From NCBI GenBank assembly GCA_031551755.1, contig JAVBNE010000018.1, positions 1-54,495 of the forward strand: a DNA stretch of 54,495 nucleotides, given 5' to 3'. This DNA is from JAVBMU01 sp031551755 (lineage in GTDB: Bacteria; Actinomycetota; Actinomycetes; Actinomycetales; Cellulomonadaceae). The notes beneath the pieces are model-generated. The model did not search any database. It was not told the origin of the DNA and worked only from the letters and a program-made list of their open reading frames with translations. Both the position numbers and the translations under genes were made by a program. Position 1 is the stretch's first letter, and every line of letters starts with the position of its first letter. Shown one piece after another: positions 35,087 to 43,910 of this stretch.

Positions 35087-35130
35087 TCCTGGTGATCTGA
35101 GCAGTTTAGCGATGTCTCAAATCACCAGGA
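35087..35130. promoter_or_regulatory. Inverted repeat upstream of ArsR-SulP operon
   Basis: TCCTGGTGAT (35087-35096) and ATCACCAGGA (35121-35130) flank an inner segment that reads TTTGAGACATCGCTAAA on the minus strand, itself a partial dyad. A likely autoregulatory operator just before the GTG start. Confidence 0.5.
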
Positions 35131-35204
35131 CCGGCCGAATGTCGGCATACCCGTTGCCCTGGGCGCCTACCGGCCTCGACCGGCCGGTCACAGCGCCGCC
35201 GTGC

Positions 35205-37970
35205 CTAACGCTTCTTCTTGCGCTGCGATTTCGACTTCGGCGGCTGGTAGCCCTTCGACCCCGGCTTCGGTTTCGTGGCTCCACCCTTCTTGGCGACCGC
35301 CACCTTGCCCTTGGCCGTGGTCGGTGTCGCCACCGTTGCCTTGCCGCGTGGGGACTGTGGTGTCGTCGTCCGGACCTTTGCCTGAGCGGCCTTCACCGTC
35401 GCGGTCGAACTCGACCGGGCCTTGCGGGCTTTGGTCGGCGTCGCCGGGCGACCGGTCCGTGCGACCTGCGCCTGCTTCGCCGACGTCACGCCACGCCCTG
35501 GACTCTCGGCCTTTGCGCGCTGAACCTCTCGGCCGTCCGGGCCGTCGATCGGTGCGAGTTCCAGGTGGTGGCGGCGTTCGAGGGCGGCCCCCTCGATGTC
35601 CACATTCGGCAGGATCCGTTCGAGCCACTTCGGCAGCCACCAGGCCTTATCACCGGCAATGTGCATGACGGCAGGAACCAGCAACATCCGGACGACAAAG
35701 GCGTCCACCAGCACGCCGAGCGCCAAGCCGAAACCGATCGGCCGGATCATCGCGAGGTGTGAGAACACGAAGCCACCGAAGACAGACGCCATGATGATCG
35801 CCGCGGCGGTCACCACCGCACGACCGGCGTGCAACCCGCGCACCACTGCGATCCGGGCCGGGGCACCGTGCATATAGGACTCCCGCATCCCGGAAACCAG
35901 GAAGAGCTGATAGTCCATCGCCAGCCCGAACAGGATGCCGACGAGCAGCGTCGGCAGGAAGTTCAGGATCGGCCCCGGGTCGTGCACGTCGAAGATGTTG
36001 GCGAACCAACCCCACTGGAAGATCGCCGTGACACCGCCGAAAGCCGCGAAGACCGAGAGGATGAACCCCCCGGTCGCCACGATCGGCACCAGGATCGACC
36101 GGAAGACGATCACCAGGATGATCAGCGACAAGCCGATGACCACCACGAGATAGATCGGCAGCGCGTCGGCCAGCTTCTCCGAGATGTCGATACTGCCGCT
36201 CGTCGTACCGGCCACGGCGACCTTGATCTCCGGCTGGCCGTCGACCTTCAAGGCCCGCAGGTCGTGGACCAGCTGCTCGGTCGACTCACTGTTCGGCCCC
36301 TCCTTGGGGATCACCTGGAAAGCGGCCAATGACTTGTCGTCCGAGGTACCGATGGGCACGACGGCGACGACGTTCTTCGGTGACATCAACGACGTGCTGA
36401 TGTCGACCTGGAGTTCGGCGAGTTCCTCGTCGCTTTGGCCGTCGGGTAGGTCGGTGATGGCGAGCAGGGCACCGTTCTGGCCGGCCCCGAAGGCTCCTTC
36501 GATCTTCGAGAACGCCTGGTACTGCGTCGAGTCCTGTGCCTCCGAGGAACCGTCCGGCAGGCCGAGCCGCATCGAGGCTCCCGGCAACGCGATCACGCCG
36601 ACCCCGAGAATGACACCGACTATGGTGAGCCAGGCGAGCGGCGTCGACATCGTCTTGTTTGTCGGCGGGTTCAGCGGTTCCGGGTGCTTCAGGGCCTCGG
36701 CGGCGAGCTCCCGCTGACGGCGCGGGAGCACCCGCATCTTGGCCAGCCCCAGCAGGGCCGGGGTCAGGGTCACCGCAACCAGCACGGCTACCGCGACAGA
36801 GACCGCGGCGACCGAGCCCATCAGCCCCAGGAACGGGATGCCGGTGACGTTCAGGGCGACCAGCGCGATGATGACCGTGACTCCCGCAAAGACGACGGCG
36901 TTCCCCGAGGTGCCGTTGGCCAACGCGATCGACTCATGCAGGTGCATGCCTTCACGGAGCTGTCGCCGGTGTCTGTTGAGGATGAAGAGGGAGTAGTCGA
37001 TCCCGACCGCCAACCCGAGCATCACCCCGAGGATCGGCGTCGCGGACACCATCTCGATGCTTCCCGACAAGGCCAGTGTGCCGAGGGCGGCGGCACCGAC
37101 CCCGATCAAGGCGGTGAGCAGGGGCAGTCCCGCGGCGATCAGGGTGCCGAGCATCACGATCAGCACGATGGCGGCCACCGCGATACCGATGACCTCCATG
37201 TACCCGACGGACGGCAGGATGTCCGCGAGTTCGGCGGACGTGTCGACGTGCACACCGTCGATCGGGCTCGCGGCCAGCGCGTTCCGAACCGCCTCTTTGG
37301 TCTCGGCGGTGATCTCCATCTGTGGGTCGTCGAAACCGACGGTGGCGATGGCGGTCGACTTGTCCTTGGAGATCGTCCGGTATTCGGCCGCCATCTCGAG
37401 TTGAGCCTTCGCCTGCTCCAACGGGGCGGCCTCGGCGTCGAGTTCGGCGATCGCCTCATCGAGGGCCGCTTGTTGGGTCTCCAGCGCGGCCTTGGTTGCG
37501 GCCGGAGCATTTACCGCTTGCGCCTTGGCGGCATCAAGCTGTGCTTGCGCCTGGGTCAACTGCGCTCGGGCCTGGTCGACCTGCTCGGCGCCGGCGTCGA
37601 CCTGCGCAGCTTGCTCTTCGCGTTGCTGGGCGACGGCGAACGGATCGACGGTTTGGCGGACGCCGTCGACTTTCGCGACCTTGGCCAGAGCGGTGCTGAT
37701 CGCGGCCTGCTGCTTCGCGGAGAGGGCCTTGCCGTTGGTGGAACTGAAGACGACCGTACCAGTGCCTCCACTGGCCTCTGGGAAGGCCTTCTCCAGTCGC
37801 TCGGTGACTTGCGCCGTGGGGGTGCCCGGAATGGTGACGGCCGAGGACAGCGTGCCACCCCAGGTCATGTAGGCGCCGCCTGCGGCCACCAGGACCACCA
37901 GCCAGCACAGCACCACGGCCCAGGCGCGACGAGCCGAGGCATACCCGAGTCGGTACAGCAGTTCAGCCAT
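35205..37970 (-). CDS. MMPL/RND-family transporter
   Basis: 921 residues. TM1 is followed by an extracytoplasmic domain with an unusual Gln/Ala-rich coiled coil (about 110-200). Then come TM2-6 with the LGLAVGIDYSLFILNRHR motif, a second extracytoplasmic domain, and TM8-12 with LLVGILFGLAMDYQLFLVSG. The proton-relay acidic residues typical of MMPL are present in both halves. The C-terminal 140 residues are a Lys/Pro/Ala/Thr-rich basic tail ending QRKKKR. It likely exports lipids or drugs. A TetR gene is divergent, only 116 bp away. Confidence 0.93.
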   Translation of the reverse strand: MAELLYRLGYASARRAWAVVLCWLVVLVAAGGAYMTWGGTLSSAVTIPGTPTAQVTERLEKAFPEASGGTGTVVFSSTNGKALSAKQQAAISTALAKVAKVDGVRQTVDPFAVAQQREEQAAQVDAGAEQVDQARAQLTQAQAQLDAAKAQAVNAPAATKAALETQQAALDEAIAELDAEAAPLEQAKAQLEMAAEYRTISKDKSTAIATVGFDDPQMEITAETKEAVRNALAASPIDGVHVDTSAELADILPSVGYMEVIGIAVAAIVLIVMLGTLIAAGLPLLTALIGVGAAALGTLALSGSIEMVSATPILGVMLGLAVGIDYSLFILNRHRRQLREGMHLHESIALANGTSGNAVVFAGVTVIIALVALNVTGIPFLGLMGSVAAVSVAVAVLVAVTLTPALLGLAKMRVLPRRQRELAAEALKHPEPLNPPTNKTMSTPLAWLTIVGVILGVGVIALPGASMRLGLPDGSSEAQDSTQYQAFSKIEGAFGAGQNGALLAITDLPDGQSDEELAELQVDISTSLMSPKNVVAVVPIGTSDDKSLAAFQVIPKEGPNSESTEQLVHDLRALKVDGQPEIKVAVAGTTSGSIDISEKLADALPIYLVVVIGLSLIILVIVFRSILVPIVATGGFILSVFAAFGGVTAIFQWGWFANIFDVHDPGPILNFLPTLLVGILFGLAMDYQLFLVSGMRESYMHGAPARIAVVRGLHAGRAVVTAAAIIMASVFGGFVFSHLAMIRPIGFGLALGVLVDAFVVRMLLVPAVMHIAGDKAWWLPKWLERILPNVDIEGAALERRHHLELAPIDGPDGREVQRAKAESPGRGVTSAKQAQVARTGRPATPTKARKARSSSTATVKAAQAKVRTTTPQSPRGKATVATPTTAKGKVAVAKKGGATKPKPGSKGYQPPKSKSQRKKKR

Positions 37971-38086
37971 GAGCGGTTTCCCCTCCCCCGGGGCCGGAAG
38001 GGCCGTTACGGGGATCGTCCAGTCGGAAATCGTGAGTCTACGGCAAAAGGTGATGGGTCCTATCCACTTCTAGCTACCATAAGCCC

Positions 38087-38779
38087 GTGAGCCACCCTCC
38101 ACCCGACGCACCCCGTGCGCTTCGCCGCGATGCCGAACGCAATCGTCAGCGGATCATCCGCGCCGCCCGGGAGGTCTTCGCGACCCATGGGCTGAGCGCC
38201 GGGATGAACGACATCGCCCACCACGCCGGCGTCGGCGTCGGTACGGTGTATCGGCGCTTCCCGCAGAAGGCGCAGCTGATCGAAGCCGCGTTGCGCGACC
38301 CGGTCGCCCAGCTCTTGGCGTTGGCGGAGGAGGCCGTGGCCACCCCCAGGGCCTGGGATGGCTTGGTGCATCTGCTGGATCAGGGCATGACGATGCTCGC
38401 CGAGAACATCGGGCTACGTGATATCACCCTCGGCTCACCCGAGACACTCGGAACAGCCGAGGCCCAGGTGCTCAGCTACGTCGAACAGCACCGGGGGACG
38501 CTGGAGCACCGGCTCCTTCCCCTGGTCGAGCGGCTGTTGGCGCGAGCGATCGCTGAGGGAGATCTGCGGGCCGGGGTCACCATCGAGGACTTCATCCTGC
38601 TGCAGTGCATGATCAGCGAGCTGGCCAGGAACAGTGCGGCGGTTGACCCCTCGGCGTGGCAGCGTTACCAGCGGATCGTGACGGACGGGTTGCATGCGCG
38701 CGCCGATTCGACGCCGCTACCCCATGCCGTGAGCAGGTCCACGGCAGAGCACATTGTGCGGCACTGGATCGAGCGCTGA
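38087..38779 (+). CDS. TetR-family transcriptional regulator
   Basis: 230 residues from GTG 38087. An N-terminal HTH (about 20-65) contains RIIRAAREVFATHG, then MNDIAHHAGVGVGTVYRRFP. A helical ligand domain follows. The divergent placement makes the MMPL gene its probable target. Confidence 0.9.
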   Translation: MSHPPPDAPRALRRDAERNRQRIIRAAREVFATHGLSAGMNDIAHHAGVGVGTVYRRFPQKAQLIEAALRDPVAQLLALAEEAVATPRAWDGLVHLLDQGMTMLAENIGLRDITLGSPETLGTAEAQVLSYVEQHRGTLEHRLLPLVERLLARAIAEGDLRAGVTIEDFILLQCMISELARNSAAVDPSAWQRYQRIVTDGLHARADSTPLPHAVSRSTAEHIVRHWIER

Positions 38780-38867
38780 CCGGCCCTCGGTTGCGCCGAC
38801 CCAGTCGGACCGCCCTCAGCTCATCCGCGAAAGCCCAAGCTGATGCTCGTCAGTCCAGGTCCGTGCG

Positions 38868-39701
38868 CTAGGACTTGCCCGAGTGCCGGGCGTCGTCGTT
38901 GACGTAGGCGTAATAGAGCCCGATGAGCAGGCCACCGCCGACGAAGTTGCCCAGGAGTGCGATGCCTACGTTCCCGGCGGCGAGGCCGACGTCGATGCCG
39001 TCGCGGATGCCGACGATCATGAAGAGCACCGTGTTTGCGACGGAGTGTTCCAGACCGAGGTACGCGAAGACGAAAACGCTGACAATCATCACGAGACATT
39101 TGGTGATGTCTTCGGAGATCAGCCCGTTGTAGACCAGGAGCATCGCGAGGTTGATCATGAAGTTGCACAGAATGGCTCGGATGAACAGGTCGCCCCATCC
39201 CGCGGCGCCGTCAGCGACGTAGGTAAGTTTGTGGTCGACGGCGAGGTCCATTTGTTCGGCGACCGGACCGGTGGTGATCGTGGAGAACCGCAGGAGCACC
39301 GCGACCAGTGTGCCGCCGATCGCATTGCCCGCGAAACACAGCCCGAGTATGCGCAGTGCTTTTCCGATGCTTGTTCGCCGGTAATAGGCTCCGATCGACA
39401 CGACCATCATGTTGGATGTCAGCAGCTCGGATTTGCTGTAGTAGATGAAGACGAGCGCCCACCCGAAGAACAGGGCACCAACCATTTTCCCGATAGTCGT
39501 CAGGTCCGGGTCGATCGTGGTGAAGCCAGCGATCAGCACGAAGTTCAGCGCGTACATGACCCCGATGACTATCCCGGCCATGGCGGCGCGCATCAGGTAT
39601 CGGCGGGTCAACTCGTGACTCATTGTGGTCTTGGTGGCCAAGACCTCGAGGATGGTGGAGATGAACTGTTTACCGGGGAACAGGTCCCCACGGTCCGCCA
39701 T
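38868..39701 (-). CDS. Formate/nitrite transporter family channel
   Basis: 277 residues with six membrane segments. FNT hallmarks include LTSNMMVV, CFAGNAIGG, RAILCNFMINLAML and FVFAYLGLEHSVAN, where the central His of the pore is visible. It forms a pentameric formate/nitrite-type anion channel. No nitrite reductase or formate lyase is nearby to choose the anion. Confidence 0.9.
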   Translation of the reverse strand: MADRGDLFPGKQFISTILEVLATKTTMSHELTRRYLMRAAMAGIVIGVMYALNFVLIAGFTTIDPDLTTIGKMVGALFFGWALVFIYYSKSELLTSNMMVVSIGAYYRRTSIGKALRILGLCFAGNAIGGTLVAVLLRFSTITTGPVAEQMDLAVDHKLTYVADGAAGWGDLFIRAILCNFMINLAMLLVYNGLISEDITKCLVMIVSVFVFAYLGLEHSVANTVLFMIVGIRDGIDVGLAAGNVGIALLGNFVGGGLLIGLYYAYVNDDARHSGKS

Positions 39702-39784
39702 GTGGACAGGCTCTCATGACGGCGGTTGGGCGACCTGCTGAAGGCCGTCGGACACGTCAGGCGTGTGAAGTTGGTGGTGGCGCG

Positions 39785-39818
39785 GGGTCTGTCCGGCAAC
39801 GCGAGGGTCTGTCCGGCA
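39785..39818. repeat. Short tandem repeat, 14 bp at a 20-bp period
   Basis: GGGTCTGTCCGGCA occurs at 39785-39798 and again at 39805-39818, between the FNT gene and the next operon. Confidence 0.55.
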
Positions 39819-39856
39819 GCGGTGGGTGGGGGTTTGCGGCGGTGCGGCGTGGTGGG

Positions 39857-40942
39857 CTATTCGTTCACGATGACTTGGAGTTCGCGGACGTTGATGGTTT
39901 GGCTGCGCATGGTTGAGACGTGGTCGAGTTCACCGGTTTCGCCGGTGGTCGCCGCGTAGGTGACGTGCCAGGTGGCCTGGGCGTCGATGCGGTAGCGCCC
40001 GACGCGGGTGTTCTTCGCGGCCGGGATGCCGCAGGTAGGTGAGTCGGCGGCACGGACCCGCGGGTTGAACACGGTTCCGGCGACGGCGGTGCCTTCGCAA
40101 ACGGCTCGCTGACTGACCCGGTTTCCACCGCCGATGGGCACCATCGTGTACTCCATGGCGATGAGTCTGGCAGTGACTTGGACACCGAGGGCGCCGTCGT
40201 CGGCTGTGCTGGTTCGCTCCCGGGTGGCCCGAACCTTTGAGGCGTCCGGCAGCCACATCCAGATGGGCAATCCGACGAGGGTGGTGCTGTTCGGGTCGAT
40301 TTCGGTGGCGCGGGGTGCGGTCAGGAAATCGGGGGTGGTCAAAAGCATCTTCGCGATGACGGATTCGACGACCTGGTCGACCGGCGCAGCGGCAACTGTC
40401 TTCACGGCCGCGGCCTGTTCCGTCCACGTCATGATCGAGCCGTCGCAGCCCGGGCGACTGCCGGGGAGACCACGCAAGACGAGGGCACTGACGCGGCGGG
40501 CGAACGCGCTCGTTGCGCATGCCGGTTGTGCACAGGAGACCTCCCGAGCACCGTTCACCACCGGACGTGAACGGTCAGCATGACAGGTCCGGGCATCGGA
40601 CCAGACGCGGCCGGAGACAACGCAATCGACCCGCACCGCACCCACCGCACAGACCCGCTCGGCAACCGGACCAGGCTTGGTATTGGGGGCAGCGCCGACG
40701 GAACCGGGCTTGCCACCAGACTGACGCTGACAACGGATCGTGATCTGATCGGGGGACATCCGACCCCCAACTGTTGATTGACCGCCCGGTCTACACCCAC
40801 CCGTTGGGCTCTCTACTTGAGAAGCCATCGCGGATTTCGGGTGACCGGACCACGCCAACGTTGTTTGTCCGCCACTCGCAGCTATGGCGCCAAACGTTAA
40901 TAACAATGCGAGCGTACGAACGATACATATCCGGATCAACAA
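39857..40942 (-). CDS. Secreted PKD-like protein of conjugation/plasmid type
   Basis: 361 residues. A TTG start at 40942 gives a plausible signal peptide (MLIRICIVRTLALLLTFGA), and it overlaps the stop of the upstream lipoprotein gene. ATG 40426 is the next safe start. The C-terminal half, with TTLVGLPIWMWLPDAS, SPTCG and a closing TINVRELQVIV, matches the secreted proteins often misnamed ATP/GTP-binding on actinobacterial integrative elements. Twelve or so Cys lie in the N-terminal half. Role unknown. Confidence 0.65.
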   Translation of the reverse strand: MLIRICIVRTLALLLTFGAIAASGGQTTLAWSGHPKSAMASQVESPTGGCRPGGQSTVGGRMSPDQITIRCQRQSGGKPGSVGAAPNTKPGPVAERVCAVGAVRVDCVVSGRVWSDARTCHADRSRPVVNGAREVSCAQPACATSAFARRVSALVLRGLPGSRPGCDGSIMTWTEQAAAVKTVAAAPVDQVVESVIAKMLLTTPDFLTAPRATEIDPNSTTLVGLPIWMWLPDASKVRATRERTSTADDGALGVQVTARLIAMEYTMVPIGGGNRVSQRAVCEGTAVAGTVFNPRVRAADSPTCGIPAAKNTRVGRYRIDAQATWHVTYAATTGETGELDHVSTMRSQTINVRELQVIVNE

Positions 40943-41547
40943 GGCTTATCCAAATCGTAGGTCATCTCATCGACCAGCCACGAAGCCTCTTCTTGTTTTA
41001 GCATCTCGAACCAGATCGCCCTCACAAGTAGCTCGTCCTCCCCAGGCGAAATGACTTCTCCATCACCGGTAAAGGACTCGACCTTAGCCACGTCGACGCA
41101 GGCCTTTAGCCGTACCCTTTCGCCACCCACAGGCTCGGCCTGATACCTGCTAACGCTCACCTCGCTGATCTCAGGGGTGCCGGTGGTGTAGTTCCCCGTC
41201 GACTCCATGAACTCGTAGTCCTCGTTGAGACGAACCCGCTCCTCATCCGTCACCAACGGTTGCAGCTTTTCCCAGCCCTTGAAGTGATCGTTCGCCACCT
41301 CCCCCGCGACGGTCACGTAGTTACGCACCGCTTCCTCGGCGGCGGCGATATTGTCTTCCATGAGCTGCTTCTCGGGGCTCAGCGACGGTAACTTGCTCAC
41401 GGTAGAGCTACCGGACGAGGTCGAACCGGGCTCCGCCTGGCATCCCGAGAGAGAAACACCCGTACCACCCACGAGGGCGACGACAACGAGTGACTTCACC
41501 CATCGCGACGACCTCAACCGACCCAGCTCTGTTCGGCGTTCGACCAC
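40936..41547 (-). CDS. Lipoprotein with NTF2-like C-terminal domain
   Basis: 203 residues from GTG 41547, preceded by GGAAGGAGGTGA. Lipobox LSGC follows a hydrophobic span. The mature part has helix EDNIAAAEEAVRNYV and a beta-rich domain that looks NTF2-like, ending DLDKPC. It shares an operon with the secreted protein downstream and a 43-residue ORF upstream. Such trios occur on actinobacterial conjugative elements, but no transfer ATPase is present here. Confidence 0.75.
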   Translation of the reverse strand: MVERRTELGRLRSSRWVKSLVVVALVGGTGVSLSGCQAEPGSTSSGSSTVSKLPSLSPEKQLMEDNIAAAEEAVRNYVTVAGEVANDHFKGWEKLQPLVTDEERVRLNEDYEFMESTGNYTTGTPEISEVSVSRYQAEPVGGERVRLKACVDVAKVESFTGDGEVISPGEDELLVRAIWFEMLKQEEASWLVDEMTYDLDKPC

Positions 41548-41554
41548 GATCGGG

Positions 41555-41686
41555 TCACCTCCTTCCAGAGCCGGCACCATCGCCATTCTCGGCGACGCTG
41601 ACCAAATGCCAACCCCGTCGAAGAACCGTATCAAGAGCCGCAAGACCGGCCAACCCGCCATCCACAGCCTGAGAGATCCGGTACAC
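41555..41686 (-). CDS. Small ORF (43 aa) heading the lipoprotein operon
   Basis: GTG 41686 comes directly after an in-frame TAG and encodes MYRISQAVDGGLAGLAALD, then TVLRRGWHLVSVAENGD. Its TGA stop lies inside the ribosome-binding site of the lipoprotein gene, a layout that suggests translational coupling. No family is recognised. Confidence 0.45.
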   Translation of the reverse strand: MYRISQAVDGGLAGLAALDTVLRRGWHLVSVAENGDGAGSGRR

Positions 41687-41719
41687 CTGCCCCTAAGGCG
41701 GGTTCGGAAGGCATGGTCA

Positions 41720-41756
41720 CGGGAGGCTGTGGCGTTCCGCGCGCCACAGCCTCCCG
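41720..41756 (-). terminator. Strong 15-bp hairpin terminator
   Basis: CGGGAGGCTGTGGCG and its exact complement enclose a 7-nt loop, between the DUF4143 relic and the 43-residue ORF. Confidence 0.75.
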
Positions 41757-41812
41757 GTCCCAACCGCTACTCGATCCAAGCCACCCACCCCGGGTTCCTG
41801 CCGGCCATTCGG

Positions 41813-42247
41813 CTAAGCCCACAGCGCGGAGTACGGCAGCGCCCACACCCGAGGTCCGAACGGGAGAGCCTCCTTGCCGGTGTGCAGAACGACGCCGAGG
41901 GTGAACCTGTCCCCCGAGCTTGTCCCGCAGGTAGTTCAGGCCCTTGAAGTCACGAGCGGTGACCTTTCCCGAGGCTTTCACCTCGATACCGGCCACCCGC
42001 CGGTCATCGGCCTCAAGCACGATGTCAATCTCAAGCCCGTTGCGGTCACGAAAGTGGAACAGTTCGGCTGGAGTCTCAGCCCAGGCAAGCTGGCGGCGGA
42101 GTTCAGCGGCGACGAAGGGCTCCACAACCCACTTGCCGCGCCCTTGGATGACTGTGATCGAGTGTCGGCCAGCGTAGCCTCGACGGCAGGTCGCACGATC
42201 CCGGACCGAACCTCACGGGGTGAATCGGTCGGTTCAACATCGGACAC
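41813..42247 (-). pseudogene. AAA_14/DUF4143 ATPase relic
   Basis: GTG 42247 starts MSDVEPTDSPREVRSG, then IVRPAVEATLADTR, the N-terminus of an AAA_14 ATPase. A frameshift leads to TVIQGRGKW where the P-loop should begin. Most of the protein is then missing. The DUF4143 C-terminus follows (VEPFVAAELRRQLAW; IEVKASGKVTARDFKGL). A second frameshift in a run of five G (near 41923) moves the end (FTLGVVLHTGKEALPFG) to another frame, which stops at 41813. Confidence 0.7.
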
Positions 42248-42280
42248 GATAGCGGCTCGACCTGCAACAACACTAGATTT

Positions 42281-42316
42281 GTCGCGGATTCGCTGACTCG
42301 AAGTCGCGGATTCGCT
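42281..42316. repeat. 14-bp direct repeat
   Basis: GTCGCGGATTCGCT occurs at 42281-42294 and 42303-42316, one complete 22-bp period, upstream of the ATPase relic and at the 3' side of the Fic gene. Confidence 0.6.
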
Positions 42317-42325
42317 TACCCCGAG

Positions 42326-43565
42326 TCACCCCTCGGGCGCTTCGACGGCAGGTCGCTCTACAAGAAGGGGATCGCCCGGATCACGAACCCGGCCCATCGG
42401 AGCCGAGAGCGTCTCCCACACATCAAGGGCCCTGAACTGGCGGCCGTAGCGCCCGACGGGTCCCGTCAGGATGCCCAGCTCGACCAGCTTCAGCACAGCT
42501 GTATTGACGGCAGGCTGCGTCTTTCTGAGTGTCGCCGCCACACTCGGAACGGTGATCCACGGGTTGCCGATCAGAAGCTCAGCGATGTCGCGGATCACTC
42601 CGCGGGCGCCCGCATCCTGGAGCAACGTCATGTAACGGCGCTGAACCGCGAGCAATCTGTCAACCCGCCTCGCGGTGTCGATCGCGGACTGCTCGACTCC
42701 TTCGCTGAAGACCTGGATCCAGCCGTCCCAGTCGCCGCTCGCCGATACTTCCGCGAGCCGCTCCTGGTACTCGGGCCGACGAGCTTCGAACCAAGGGGAG
42801 ACCGAGAGGAGCGGCTCTGCGATGAGTCCACTCACCATGAGCTGGAGAACGATTAGCAGGCGACCTATCCGACCGTTTCCGTCATTGAACGGATGCAGCG
42901 TCTCGAACTGGTAGTGCGTCATCGCTGCAGCTACAAGTGGGTCGTGACTGTTCGCGTCGCTCATCCAGTTCATGAGCTCGCGAGTCGCCGCATCGAGAGC
43001 CGGGCCTGGGGGCATGGGGATGAACCGCGCATCCTCCACCGTCCCGGTGGAACTCCCGATCACAACTGGCTTGTGCCTGATTCGACCTGCGTCGTCGGTA
43101 TCTGACCTGGTACCACGGACCAGAACCTTGTGGATGTTCTCCAGGAGCCCAACCGTCACCCGTGGGTGAGCCGCGATCCAGTGGAACGCATCGTCCGCTG
43201 CTTCGACATAGTTCAACACTTCGCGGAGCTCGGCAGTCTGCGCCTCCTCGGGGAGTGACCCTGCGGCAAGGACCTGATCGAGCGGAGCGTAGGTGCCTTC
43301 CAGCGCCGACGTGCTCTGCGCCTCTCGGCGCAAGGTGGGCGACCGAACCAACGCCGGCTCGGGCACCTGCCTCGAGCCTTGGTCCAGGCGGGCCAACGCC
43401 CGGTGCGCCGCTGTGACTCGGTGCCAGGTCTCCGGCACCAACTGGGCGCTCACCACCGAGTGGGTCCGCGACGTAGGCGACGTGGTCGAAGGGCAAGCCC
43501 GTTCGACCGTCCGTGCCACGGAACGGTACAAGCGATCCGCAAGGACTACTCTCGAAGCGCTTCAC
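42326..43565 (-). pseudogene. Class II Fic-domain protein gene with an N-terminal frameshift
   Basis: The Fic domain is complete: HPFNDGNGRIGR supplies the catalytic His and anion loop, and the inhibitory-helix motif STSALEG marks class II (regulatory helix N-terminal). A winged-helix domain follows. The usual family N-terminus (KRFESSPCGSLVPFRGTDG, then HVAYVADPL) is present from GTG 43565 but in another frame. The frames switch near 43445, where one base has been gained or two lost. Translation from a GTG near 43453 could still yield a protein lacking about 40 residues, including part of the regulatory face. Fic enzymes transfer AMP to target proteins. Confidence 0.75.
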
Positions 43566-43690
43566 ATCCACACTGCAAGTCTAGCTCTCGAAACTTTAAG
43601 TTGGGTTCTAACTTTGAAAGTTTCAGCGGTTTTACTTTCATTTAAACTCCGAGACTGCAAGTCGATCGCCATCAACTTGCAGTCGGTGGG
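43566..43690. promoter_or_regulatory. AT-rich control region with repeats upstream of Fic gene
   Basis: ACTGCAAGTC occurs twice directly (about 43571 and 43652) and once inverted (about 43674). Between them GAAACTTTAAGTT and AACTTTGAAAGTTTC form an imperfect dyad. The GC content drops sharply relative to the flanks. A plausible promoter/operator region for the Fic gene. Confidence 0.45.
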
Positions 43691-43908
43691 CTCGTTGGAA
43701 CGCAACGAACCACATCCTGCCGAACGGCAGCCGCACCGACAGCGGCCCTCTGCACAGAGGTCCCGTAGAGCTCCGCCATCTGGGCCTGCGTAAGCCAGAC
43801 CGTCCCGCCTGCCGCGCGAAGCTGGACGACCGAACCACCATCGTCAGCGCGGTAGAGCACGACCTCGCCCCGCGATGGGATCTGCTCTCCTCGAGTCATC
43901 CGATCCAC
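43672..43908 (-). pseudogene. RhuM-family protein, N-terminal fragment
   Basis: GEVVLYRADDGGSVVQLRA, then WLTQAQMAELYGTSVQ matches the N-terminus of Virulence_RhuM proteins, which are usually over 300 residues. Resemblance ends after about 55 residues and the frame stops at 43672. The fragment starts three bases past the dnaB stop, so it is a truncated remnant of an inserted gene. Confidence 0.6.
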
Positions 43909-43910
43909 CC

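Noticed and set aside
36684..38090. 468-codon plus-strand frame opposite the MMPL gene
   Set aside because: His/Arg/Gly-rich shadow translation; the minus strand is a clear MMPL protein.
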